Shown here in pieces: positions 14,368 to 26,180 of a DNA stretch of 32,062 bases. Each line of letters opens with the position of its first letter. Within the stretch, counting starts at the first letter, position 1. This DNA comes from Akkermansia sp. Its GTDB lineage: Bacteria; Verrucomicrobiota; Verrucomicrobiia; Verrucomicrobiales; Akkermansiaceae. Under the pieces are notes generated by a model. That model was not told where the DNA came from. It made no database searches and saw nothing but the letters and a program-made list of their open reading frames with translations. Both the position numbers and the translations under genes were made by a program. The stretch is taken from NCBI GenBank assembly GCA_017546445.1, contig JAFYWX010000023.1, positions 1 to 32,062 on the forward strand. The letters are read 5' to 3'.

Positions 14368-17300
14368 TCAGAACTTGATACCGATACCCACGTTGGCGCT
14401 CTGCTCGGTGGCCTTGTCGCGCAGCTCAGCGCTGTAGCCGGCGTTCAGGTCCATGGCCTCGGTAAGCTGCCAGTTGGCACCCACCTTGAGCTGCAGGGCA
14501 TCGCGGCCGGGGAGGGCGCTCTTGCCGGAGATGGTGGCGCGCTTGCCAGTGGCGGTCACCTCAGCAGCCTTGCGGCTCACATCATTGATGTAGGCAACGC
14601 CGGCATAGGGGGTGAAGCTGCCGAAGGTCTTGCTCACAGTCATGCCCACCTTGACGGAGAGCTTGCTGTAGTCCTGGTCAGCAGTGTACTCAGCATCATA
14701 GGTGCGGCCCTTCTCGGTAGCATCATCCATGGTAGCCTTGGTGTATTCCACGCCCACATAGGGGGATACAACCAGGCCATCATCGGTGGTGATGTCGCGG
14801 GTAAGAGAGGCGCTGAGCACCCAGGCGTTGGAATCCCACTCGGCAGTAGCCTCGTGACCGCTCCTGATGGCGTCGCGGGTGCTCTCATTGGTGAATTCGC
14901 CGTATGCGGCAAAGGCATTGAGCTTCACATCGTTGAGCAGACCCTTGGTGCGGAACTTGTGCATGGTGTAGAGACCCACCATGGTGGCGTCCTGGTCAAT
15001 GCTGCCGGCGTTGTAGTAGGCAGTGCCGTTCTCAGGAGTATTCTCACCATAGGTGCGGGCAAAAGCCACACCCACAACCGTGTTCTTGGCGAAGGCGTGG
15101 TCCACACCCACGGCGGCGCCCCAGGCGTCGGAGTCATAGCCGTTGGTCTTCTTGCCGCCGTCTACGCTGCCGGAGTTGGCAATAGCGCTGGCCCAGGCGC
15201 GGGTGGTACCGGCCTCGCGAAGCATAGCCTGACCACCAGCCAGACGACCGAAGCTGAGCACGGTGTCACCGGCGCTCACCAGAGTATTGGCAATGCGGGT
15301 GGGTTCCTCAAGCATCTCGCTCACCACGGTAATCTTACCATCTGTGAAAAGCGTGGCGTAGTCCCAATCCAGACCACCGGTCAGGATGGGCAGAGTCTCC
15401 TCAATCACAACAAAGTCGGTGCCCAGGGTAAGTTCATCGATATTGCCAGTTACGAATTTGATGACAGTATCTTCCGTAATCTTGGAGCCTACCTCGCGGC
15501 GGGCTTCTTCAGCATCATCACCGGTGAGGGTCACGTATTCACCGTCCACCTTGGTCTGGTAAATAAACTGAACAGCACCGTTCAGCGTCACCGCCTGGTC
15601 TACTTCCAGCTGGGAAATGGCACCGGTGTTTTCATTAGCGGTGATTGTACCCGTATCCCAGTCAGCAGAGTTGGTGATGAAGAAGAATTCGGTAGTGCCA
15701 TCTACTTTCAGATCAGAAGCCTTGAGCACGCCGGGGGAGCTGCCCACGGTCAGCTTGGAATCCTTATCAACATGCACCTTCTTGGCGTTACCCTTACCTT
15801 TCAGGTGAGAGCCGTTGGAGAAGACCACATCCTCAATGCTGCCATTGTTATTCGAAAGCATGGCACCACTTTCAAACGTAGCATTGCTCACCGTGCCGGT
15901 GTTGGTCACCTGGCTCTGTTCGGTGAAGGTAGCATTGTTCACAGTACCGGAGTTAGTCACTTCAGACTGGCCGGTGAAAGCGATGTTCTGCATGTGCTCA
16001 GCACTATCACCAAGAACGGAACCTTCTTCAATTTCCACCACAGATTCCTTAATGGTCGTGGAACCGAAGGTCGTGTCGTGGTTTTCGTTGTCGATCTTCT
16101 CGAACTTCACCTCGGAACCGCCGGAAATCACAAGCGTAGCGTTGCTGATGACGGTGTCCGTTGTAAGGTGAGAATCAGTCTCAACCTGCTGTGTCTCAGT
16201 ACCGATAACGTTACCGGTCTCGTCGTACACCTTCACCTCAACCTCCTTGGTGAGGTTAATATCGGTGGTACCACCCACGTGCAGGTTCACGCCATCGAGG
16301 GTAATGGTAGCACCTTCGTTAACAGTAAGAGCGTGGGTGGAGTGCATGTTCATGTTGGACACCGTCACATCGGCGCCTTCAGTCACGTGCACCACGTCAA
16401 TCTTAGAAACCTCGTTGATAACGGTGTTACCGACTTCGTCCTTGGTGGTGATAGTACCAACGGAAGCATCTTCCTTGAAGCCAAGTTCTGCGCCGGAGTC
16501 CTTGCCGGTACCTTCGTGCTTACTGGTACCTTCGAATACCAGAGCCACACCGGAAACACCCACAGTCTCCTTAACTTCCTTAGTCTCGACAACCTCGCCC
16601 TCAGCGCCGGCAATCTCAACCGTGGTCTTCTGGTTCACCACGATGCTCTGCACCTTGGTGGACTCAGCATCACCCGTGGATTCCACATTCTTAGCGATAA
16701 TCACATTCGTGCGGACTTCTTCCTGATTTTCGTCCACGCCGCGGTTAAGCTCGACAGACTGCACGGTGTCATCGGTGGTAATGAAGTCCTTCAGGGCTTC
16801 ATCCGTTTCCTCGACCACAATCTCCTTAACGGTTTCCGTGGTGGCCGTGGTAGTTTCGGTCAGCACCTCGAGCTCCACCTTCACGTTGGCAGCAGACTCG
16901 GTCTCCACCACCTTGGTTTCCACAGCGCCCAGCTTGGTGAAGTACATACCCTGCTCATTACCCGTGAAGGAAAGCTGCTGGCCATTGCTGTCCTCACCGC
17001 AGTAAATACGGTTGTTATCCCAGTCGATTACCCAACCCTCAGACACGGAGAAATCAGCGCGGTCAACAACAACGAGCTCATCACCCAGCTTCACGAAATT
17101 CACATTCTTGCCCACCAGGCCAGTAGCATTCTCGGTATCGATATCCACCGTGATATCAGCACCCAGAGATTCGGACAGAGAAATGATAGCCTCATCAGCC
17201 TTGGTGGTGGCAGAAGTCTTGCTCACCGTGATGGTGGTCTCACCGTCGCCATCAAGCACAGCAGCCTCAATGCGGCCAGCCACGCTCACGGCGCCGTCGT

Positions 17301-18738
17301 TCACGATATCACCAGCAGTCAGGGTACCGCCAGCCACCTGCACGGAGGAACCTTCATTTACCAGAACGCTGTCTGCGATGGTGGAACCAGCGTTCACCAG
17401 GGAGGCGTCTTCATCCAGAATAAGTTCGCCGGCTACCTCAACAATAGCGGAGGAGCCAACGGAAAGCGTACCAGCCAGCACAGTGGCATCCTGAACGGAA
17501 ACAGAACCATCCTCAACGCTGAGCACGCTATCCTTGCCGGTCACATAAGCGTCCTTGGCAGTAAGAGAACCGCCATCCACATAAACAGAACCCGTGCCCT
17601 TGTAACCCACGAAGAGTTCATCTTCCACAGTAATGGTGCCGGAGGTGCGGAGAGTACCCTTACCCGTTTCGGCGTTACCAATCACCATATCGGTTACGGA
17701 AAGCTCGCCACTGCCCCACACGGTACCCGTACCGGCATCGCCGATGGTAAGGAGATCAGCAGCCACAGAACCATCACCCAGCTCCATGATACCAGCGGAA
17801 CCGGCCTTATCTGCAAGAGTGATGTTCTTAGCGCTCAGAGAACCGTCAATCACGCTGATAGCAGCAGAACCGGCAGCACCCACCACCAGGTTGCTGGCGG
17901 TAACAGTACCGTCCTCTACATAAATGGCACCCTCTGCACCGGCAGAGCTACCCAGCACGGTGGTCTCACCCAGGTTCAGGGTGCTGCCGCCGAGCACATA
18001 AATCTCGCCTTCGCTGCCGGAAACCTCACCCACGATGGTCTGGTCGTAGAAGTTAGCCGTACTGCCGTTCTTGAGGTAAAGGGTATCTTCGCTGCCGCCG
18101 CGACCGATGGTCGTGTAGTCCTTAACACCACCAGCAGCACCCACGGTGATGGTGGACTTATCGAGCGTTACAACATCGGAACCGCCCTGAGCAGACTCGC
18201 GCCAGCCCATAGCAAACACAGCACCATCCTTACCGCTGTTCACCTTAATCGTGGCATTGGTAGCATCAATCTCACCGGAAGCAGCCCAGGCACCTACGTA
18301 CAGCTGGTTACCGGCGGTCAGAGAACCACCGTCAATGGTCAGCAGGTTGCCGGTAATGGAATGCTGGGAGTTACCCACATACACAGCAGTCCCGACATTC
18401 AGAGTAGCTGCGCCAATGTTCAGCACACCGGAATTAGCGGTAGAAGCACCGGAATTATTACCGGCACCACCGATGAAGACAACCTTGCCGTTGTTGTATG
18501 TGGCCTTCTTGGCCAGGGACACAGAAGCAGTACCCTGATAGGTACCAATGGTAAGAGAACCAGCCTTGTTCTTGTTCCAGATGGCGCTCCACTCATTGGC
18601 TTCAATGGTACCAGAGCCATAGATGTAGGCGTCTGCCCCATTATAGGTAGTAGTTTCTGCCTGTGCAACATGAATGGCAACCATAGCCATAGCGGCAAGA
18701 ACCGCGCGGCGTAATGCGAGATTGAGATGCAGTTTCAT
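14368..18738 (-). CDS. autotransporter (type V secretion) with beta-helix passenger
   Basis: This 1456-residue autotransporter starts at the ATG for MKLHLNLALRR, followed by a signal peptide (LAAMAMVAIHVAQA, cut near residue 27). The passenger (about 28-1140) is made of short degenerate beta-strand repeats with patterns such as GSLTAKNITL and GTLSVGSSAIVEVAGEL. A distinct Thr/Val/Glu-rich segment (TETTTATTETVKEIVVEE) lies around residues 600-660. The last ~300 residues are an autotransporter beta-barrel: a linker helix with LSFGRLAGGQAMLR, then alternating amphipathic strands (WGAAVGVDHAF, VVGVAFARTYGE), ending GIGIKF with the terminal Phe used for barrel assembly. It shares the MKLHL start with the PEP-CTERM gene at 0.3-5.0 kb but uses another anchoring route. 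Likely adhesin or surface-layer component; target unknown. It has its own promoter and terminator. Confidence 0.9.
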   Translation of the reverse strand: MKLHLNLALRRAVLAAMAMVAIHVAQAETTTYNGADAYIYGSGTIEANEWSAIWNKNKAGSLTIGTYQGTASVSLAKKATYNNGKVVFIGGAGNNSGASTANSGVLNIGAATLNVGTAVYVGNSQHSITGNLLTIDGGSLTAGNQLYVGAWAASGEIDATNATIKVNSGKDGAVFAMGWRESAQGGSDVVTLDKSTITVGAAGGVKDYTTIGRGGSEDTLYLKNGSTANFYDQTIVGEVSGSEGEIYVLGGSTLNLGETTVLGSSAGAEGAIYVEDGTVTASNLVVGAAGSAAISVIDGSLSAKNITLADKAGSAGIMELGDGSVAADLLTIGDAGTGTVWGSGELSVTDMVIGNAETGKGTLRTSGTITVEDELFVGYKGTGSVYVDGGSLTAKDAYVTGKDSVLSVEDGSVSVQDATVLAGTLSVGSSAIVEVAGELILDEDASLVNAGSTIADSVLVNEGSSVQVAGGTLTAGDIVNDGAVSVAGRIEAAVLDGDGETTITVSKTSATTKADEAIISLSESLGADITVDIDTENATGLVGKNVNFVKLGDELVVVDRADFSVSEGWVIDWDNNRIYCGEDSNGQQLSFTGNEQGMYFTKLGAVETKVVETESAANVKVELEVLTETTTATTETVKEIVVEETDEALKDFITTDDTVQSVELNRGVDENQEEVRTNVIIAKNVESTGDAESTKVQSIVVNQKTTVEIAGAEGEVVETKEVKETVGVSGVALVFEGTSKHEGTGKDSGAELGFKEDASVGTITTKDEVGNTVINEVSKIDVVHVTEGADVTVSNMNMHSTHALTVNEGATITLDGVNLHVGGTTDINLTKEVEVKVYDETGNVIGTETQQVETDSHLTTDTVISNATLVISGGSEVKFEKIDNENHDTTFGSTTIKESVVEIEEGSVLGDSAEHMQNIAFTGQSEVTNSGTVNNATFTEQSQVTNTGTVSNATFESGAMLSNNNGSIEDVVFSNGSHLKGKGNAKKVHVDKDSKLTVGSSPGVLKASDLKVDGTTEFFFITNSADWDTGTITANENTGAISQLEVDQAVTLNGAVQFIYQTKVDGEYVTLTGDDAEEARREVGSKITEDTVIKFVTGNIDELTLGTDFVVIEETLPILTGGLDWDYATLFTDGKITVVSEMLEEPTRIANTLVSAGDTVLSFGRLAGGQAMLREAGTTRAWASAIANSGSVDGGKKTNGYDSDAWGAAVGVDHAFAKNTVVGVAFARTYGENTPENGTAYYNAGSIDQDATMVGLYTMHKFRTKGLLNDVKLNAFAAYGEFTNESTRDAIRSGHEATAEWDSNAWVLSASLTRDITTDDGLVVSPYVGVEYTKATMDDATEKGRTYDAEYTADQDYSKLSVKVGMTVSKTFGSFTPYAGVAYINDVSRKAAEVTATGKRATISGKSALPGRDALQLKVGANWQLTEAMDLNAGYSAELRDKATEQSANVGIGIKF

Positions 18739-18810
18739 AACCAGATATGATAAAGAAAATCGATGAGATTCGAGGGATACAGTGGGGGCTTCTCGTCCAC
18801 ACCAAGCATG

Positions 18811-18839
18811 ATAGTATCGCATTACATGCGGAGTGTAAA
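18811..18839 (-). promoter_or_regulatory. promoter of the autotransporter gene
   Basis: TTTACA (-35, 18839-18834) and TACTAT (-10, 18816-18811) are 17 bp apart on the minus strand. A small palindrome, GCATGTAATGC, sits inside the spacer and could be an operator. The leader would be about 65 nt. Confidence 0.55.
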
Positions 18840-18870
18840 GCGAAATGTGCATTATTTCAGTTAAATATAT

Positions 18871-18906
18871 AAAAATTCCCGCCTTTGCAGCGAGGCAAGG
18901 CGGGAA
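18871..18906 (-). terminator. intrinsic terminator of the beta-galactosidase gene
   Basis: A 12-bp stem (TTCCCGCCTT.GC pairing with GCAAGGCGGGAA, one bulged T) is followed on the minus strand by five T residues. It lies 26 bp after the beta-galactosidase stop and separates it from the autotransporter promoter. Confidence 0.85.
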
Positions 18907-18931
18907 AATGATTCAAGAGCTAAACCCTGAC

Positions 18932-23373
<4,442 letters not shown>

Positions 23374-23412
23374 GTAAAAAGAAAGTACGCCAACAGTAAG
23401 GTGACTTTTTCC

Positions 23413-23441
23413 TTGCTACTTTTTAAACAAAATGATAGACT
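23413..23441 (+). promoter_or_regulatory. possible promoter of the sugar-transferase operon
   Basis: TTGCTA (23413-23418) and TAGACT (23436-23441) are 17 bp apart. The -10 box overlaps the first possible ATG (23432), so transcription would begin near 23448 and favour the ATG at 23456. Both boxes are weak matches. Confidence 0.35.
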
Positions 23442-23455
23442 CCCCCTGCAGAGAC

Positions 23456-24862
23456 ATGACTCGAAAAAGCAAATTTTACGTTCGTAGTTTTTATCCGCTG
23501 TTAGACCTGATTCTGGCAGGCGTGTTCGCCTATTTCTCCCCATACATCACGGACTGGGCAGCCCCGGCATTCGGTTGGCAGCACGGATACTTCTTCAATA
23601 TATTTCTGGCCTCTCCGTTCATGGCAGGAGCCGCTCTCATGTCCATACCGATTACCCTGAGGCAGGTAGGGTTCTACCGCAAGCTGAACATGCAACGCGC
23701 CGTCACCGCGCTGCGCCAGCTGCTGACCTTTACCGTATATTACCTCTGCGCCATGGGCTTATACACAGCCGTCTTCGGCACTCCGGTATTCCACAGCCAG
23801 ATTCTGCTGATTAACCTTATCGGCATTCCGCTGGTTCTTTTCCTGCGCTATCTGTTCGTCCGTTTCATCACCCACTGCCGCATCAATAACGCAGAGCACC
23901 TCCGGCAGGTCATCCTGCTGGGCGAGAGCGAAATCCTGCAAAACACCTGGCAGCACATGCCGCACCACTGGCAGCGCAATCTGAACGTAGTAGGCAGGTT
24001 CAACAGCGCAGAAGGCAACGAAGAAGCCCTGCAGAACCTCATCGAGACCTACCACGTGACAGATCTCTACGTATTCGGAGGTCTGGATGCACACCACCAG
24101 TTCCTTCCCCTGATTGAGCAATGCGAAGCGCAGGGCATCGACATCAACATTGTGCTGCGCAACCGCTTCTCCTCCAGCATGCGGGTTGACCTGAATACGA
24201 TTGGCGACACACGAACGATTGTGCTGAGCTCCACCCCCGAATTCTCCTGGATGATGGTATTCAAGGGCATCCTTGACCGCCTGGTGGCTCTCTGCATCCT
24301 GATATGCTCCTCCCCGCTGTGGGTGATTGCGGCCCTGGGCATCAAGATAAGTGACCCGAAAGGCCCGATATTCTTCCGCCAGAAACGCTCCGGGCTGTAT
24401 GGCAAGGTTTTCCACATGTGGAAATTCCGCTCCATGTATGTAGATGCCGAGGCCAGACTGGAAGAAGTGAAAGCCAAGTACGGCAATGAGATGAACGGCC
24501 CCATCTTCAAGCTGACCAATGACCCGCGCATCTTCAAGTTCGGCCACTTCATCCGCAAGACCAGCATCGATGAACTGCCGCAGCTGCTCAACATCCTGAC
24601 CGGCGATATGAGCATTGTAGGTCCGCGCCCGCTGCCGGTGTACGAAACAGCAGCTTTCCCGAAAATTGAACACCGCCGCCGCCTGAGCGTGAAGCCGGGT
24701 CTTACCTGCTACTGGCAGATTGAGGACCGCAGCGACAACGGCGATTTCGACAACATGGTGGCCAAAGACCTGCGCTACATCGACGAATGGAGCCTGTGGC
24801 TGGATGTGAAGCTGTTCTTCCGCACCATTCCGGCGGTATTGTTCGGCAAGGGCGCCAAGTAA
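23456..24862 (+). CDS. polyprenyl-phosphate sugar-1-phosphate transferase (initiating glycosyltransferase)
   Basis: This ~468-residue membrane enzyme transfers a sugar phosphate from a UDP-sugar to undecaprenyl phosphate, the first step of capsule, exopolysaccharide or O-antigen assembly. Four membrane helices lie at about 11-30, 47-66, 88-106 and 115-135. They are followed by a soluble domain with a CoA-binding-like fold (RQVILLGES) and a fifth hydrophobic segment (LVALCILICSSPLWVIAALG). The catalytic bac-transferase domain contains FFRQKRSGLYGKVFHMWKFRSM, TSIDELPQLLN with the key Asp-Glu, SIVGPRPLP and VKPGLTCYWQI. An alternative start at 23432 adds eight residues but overlaps a candidate promoter. 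The sugar cannot be predicted. trmL starts 7 bp downstream. Confidence 0.9.
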   Translation: MTRKSKFYVRSFYPLLDLILAGVFAYFSPYITDWAAPAFGWQHGYFFNIFLASPFMAGAALMSIPITLRQVGFYRKLNMQRAVTALRQLLTFTVYYLCAMGLYTAVFGTPVFHSQILLINLIGIPLVLFLRYLFVRFITHCRINNAEHLRQVILLGESEILQNTWQHMPHHWQRNLNVVGRFNSAEGNEEALQNLIETYHVTDLYVFGGLDAHHQFLPLIEQCEAQGIDINIVLRNRFSSSMRVDLNTIGDTRTIVLSSTPEFSWMMVFKGILDRLVALCILICSSPLWVIAALGIKISDPKGPIFFRQKRSGLYGKVFHMWKFRSMYVDAEARLEEVKAKYGNEMNGPIFKLTNDPRIFKFGHFIRKTSIDELPQLLNILTGDMSIVGPRPLPVYETAAFPKIEHRRRLSVKPGLTCYWQIEDRSDNGDFDNMVAKDLRYIDEWSLWLDVKLFFRTIPAVLFGKGAK

Positions 24863-24869
24863 GAGAAAC

Positions 24870-25343
24870 ATGTTCCACATCGTTCTCTTTCACCCGGAAA
24901 TTCCGCACAACACAGGTGCAGCCGGCCGCCTGGCAGTGGCCACGGATACACGGCTGCACCTCATCAAGCCCCTGGGGTTCAGCCTGGATGAAAAACACGT
25001 GCGCCGCACCGGGCTGGACTACTGGAAGCATGTAGACCTGCAGCTCTGGGATTCCCTGGAAGAACTGGAAGCCGCCGCTGAACCCGGCGCCCGTTTCTGG
25101 TACCTCTCCACCAAGGCCACCCACAGCATCTGGGAACCCACTCTGCCCCTGCACGATGGCGACTACTTCGTATTCGGGCCGGAATCCAAAGGGCTGCCGG
25201 ACCGCTGGATAGCGGCCCACCCGGAGACCGCCCTGCGCATCCCCATGCCGGGTGAACGAGCCCGCTCGCTTAATCTTTCCACCTCTATCGCCATCATGCT
25301 CTATGAAGGGCTGCGGCGCACCCTGCCTGAAGGCCAGTTATGA
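24870..25343 (+). CDS. trmL: tRNA (cytidine/uridine-34-2'-O)-methyltransferase
   Basis: This 157-residue SpoU/TrmD-fold (SPOUT) enzyme uses S-adenosylmethionine to 2'-O-methylate the wobble base of certain leucine tRNAs. Family hallmarks are clear: HPEIPHNTGAAGRLA at residues 8-22 with the conserved Asn-Thr-Gly, FVFGPESKGLP in the middle, and the knot-forming IPMPGERARSLNLSTSIAIM near the C-terminus. Length is the usual ~155. AGAGA lies just before the ATG. It is 7 bp after the sugar transferase and overlaps the next gene by 4 bp (ATGA), so all three genes are one transcript and the last two are probably translationally coupled. Confidence 0.95.
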   Translation: MFHIVLFHPEIPHNTGAAGRLAVATDTRLHLIKPLGFSLDEKHVRRTGLDYWKHVDLQLWDSLEELEAAAEPGARFWYLSTKATHSIWEPTLPLHDGDYFVFGPESKGLPDRWIAAHPETALRIPMPGERARSLNLSTSIAIMLYEGLRRTLPEGQL

Positions 25344-25906
25344 AGAATATCGTCTATTTTGACCTGGAAACCCGCCGCTCCGCCGCCGAGGTGGGCGGAT
25401 GGCACGAAACCGCCAAGATGGGCGTTTCCGTGGCCGTTACATTCTCTACAAAAGATAACGCCTACCACATCTACACCGAGGACCGCATGGAGGAGCTCAT
25501 CGAAGAGCTGCGCAATGCCGACCTCGTGGTGGGTTACAACCACATCAATTTCGACTACGGCGTGCTGCAGGCCTTCACTTTCTGGACCGTGGCAGACGTG
25601 ACCAACAACCTCGACATCTGCGCCGACCTGACCGCCCGCCTGGGGCACCGCCTCAAGCTCGATTCCGTGGCCAAGGTGACGCTGGGCGGCAATTCCAAGA
25701 CCGCCGAGGGTACCGATGCGCTCAAATGGTGGGCAGAATACGAGAAGACCGGCGATGCCCAGAAGCTGCTGGACATAGCCCGTTACTGCTGCTACGACGT
25801 AAAGGTAACCATGGAGGTCTATAAATTCGGCGCCCAGAATGGTTACGTCATCTACGAAAACAAAAAGGGCGAGCCGGAGCAAATCGAAGTAGATTGGCAA
25901 TTATAA
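25340..25906 (+). CDS. RNase H-like DEDDy 3'-5' exonuclease-like protein
   Basis: This 188-residue protein is a stand-alone exonuclease-like domain. The DEDDy motifs appear in order: Exo I IVYFDLET (D and E at residues 8 and 10), Exo II VVGYNHINFDYGVLQ (Asp near residue 71), and Exo III IARYCCYDVKVTMEVY with Tyr and Asp four residues apart. Similar domains occur in ribonuclease H-like/YprB-type proteins and fused to DEAD-box helicases; here no helicase part is present. DNA or RNA as substrate cannot be decided. Its start overlaps the trmL stop as ATGA. It ends the operon; no convincing terminator follows before repeat R4. Confidence 0.8.
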   Translation: MKNIVYFDLETRRSAAEVGGWHETAKMGVSVAVTFSTKDNAYHIYTEDRMEELIEELRNADLVVGYNHINFDYGVLQAFTFWTVADVTNNLDICADLTARLGHRLKLDSVAKVTLGGNSKTAEGTDALKWWAEYEKTGDAQKLLDIARYCCYDVKVTMEVYKFGAQNGYVIYENKKGEPEQIEVDWQL

Positions 25907-25949
25907 CCCGCACCGCAAAAAAATTGGCACGGGTGAACTCTCATAACCT

Positions 25950-26085
25950 TGCAAATGGGAGTTTGGCGGGCAACTGTTTTTTGTCGGAGCAAGGGACTTT
26001 AGTCCCTCATCGCTTGAGTTTTCGGGACTGAAGTCCCGTGCTCCGAAAGATTTGAGCCCCCGTCAAATCGCCATTTGTCGGTTAG
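25950..26085. repeat. dispersed element R, copy 4 (partial, inverted)
   Basis: Same orientation as copy 3 but lacking both outer ends. It begins at AAATGGGAGTTTGGCGGGCA and stops at TCAAATCGCCATTTGTCGG. The core 25984-26046 keeps the outer stem and both inner hairpins, with AAGGGACT replacing GAGGGACT. It lies in the 274-bp gap between the exonuclease gene and the TPM-like gene. Confidence 0.85.
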
Positions 26086-26144
26086 AGAGGAATGATGAAA
26101 TCTTAATCCACCCTGCAAAAAAGCACGGGTGACGCTAATAATGC

Positions 26145-26173
26145 TTCACCAGCAGAGAAAAAACGGCTATAAC
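26145..26173 (+). promoter_or_regulatory. promoter of the TPM-like gene, predicted leaderless
   Basis: TTCACC (26145-26150) and TATAAC (26168-26173) are 17 bp apart. The ATG at 26181 begins 7 nt after the -10 box, where transcription would be expected to start. Confidence 0.5.
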
Positions 26174-26180
26174 TGAGCCC

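Noticed and set aside
14356..18714. A 1452-codon plus-strand open frame opposite the autotransporter gene
   Set aside because: It mirrors the minus-strand gene, has a His/Gly/Val-rich composition typical of the complement of biased codons, no recognisable domain or signal, and runs through the autotransporter terminator region. Similar long shadows lie opposite the beta-galactosidase (19664-23146) and nifJ (28091-31393).
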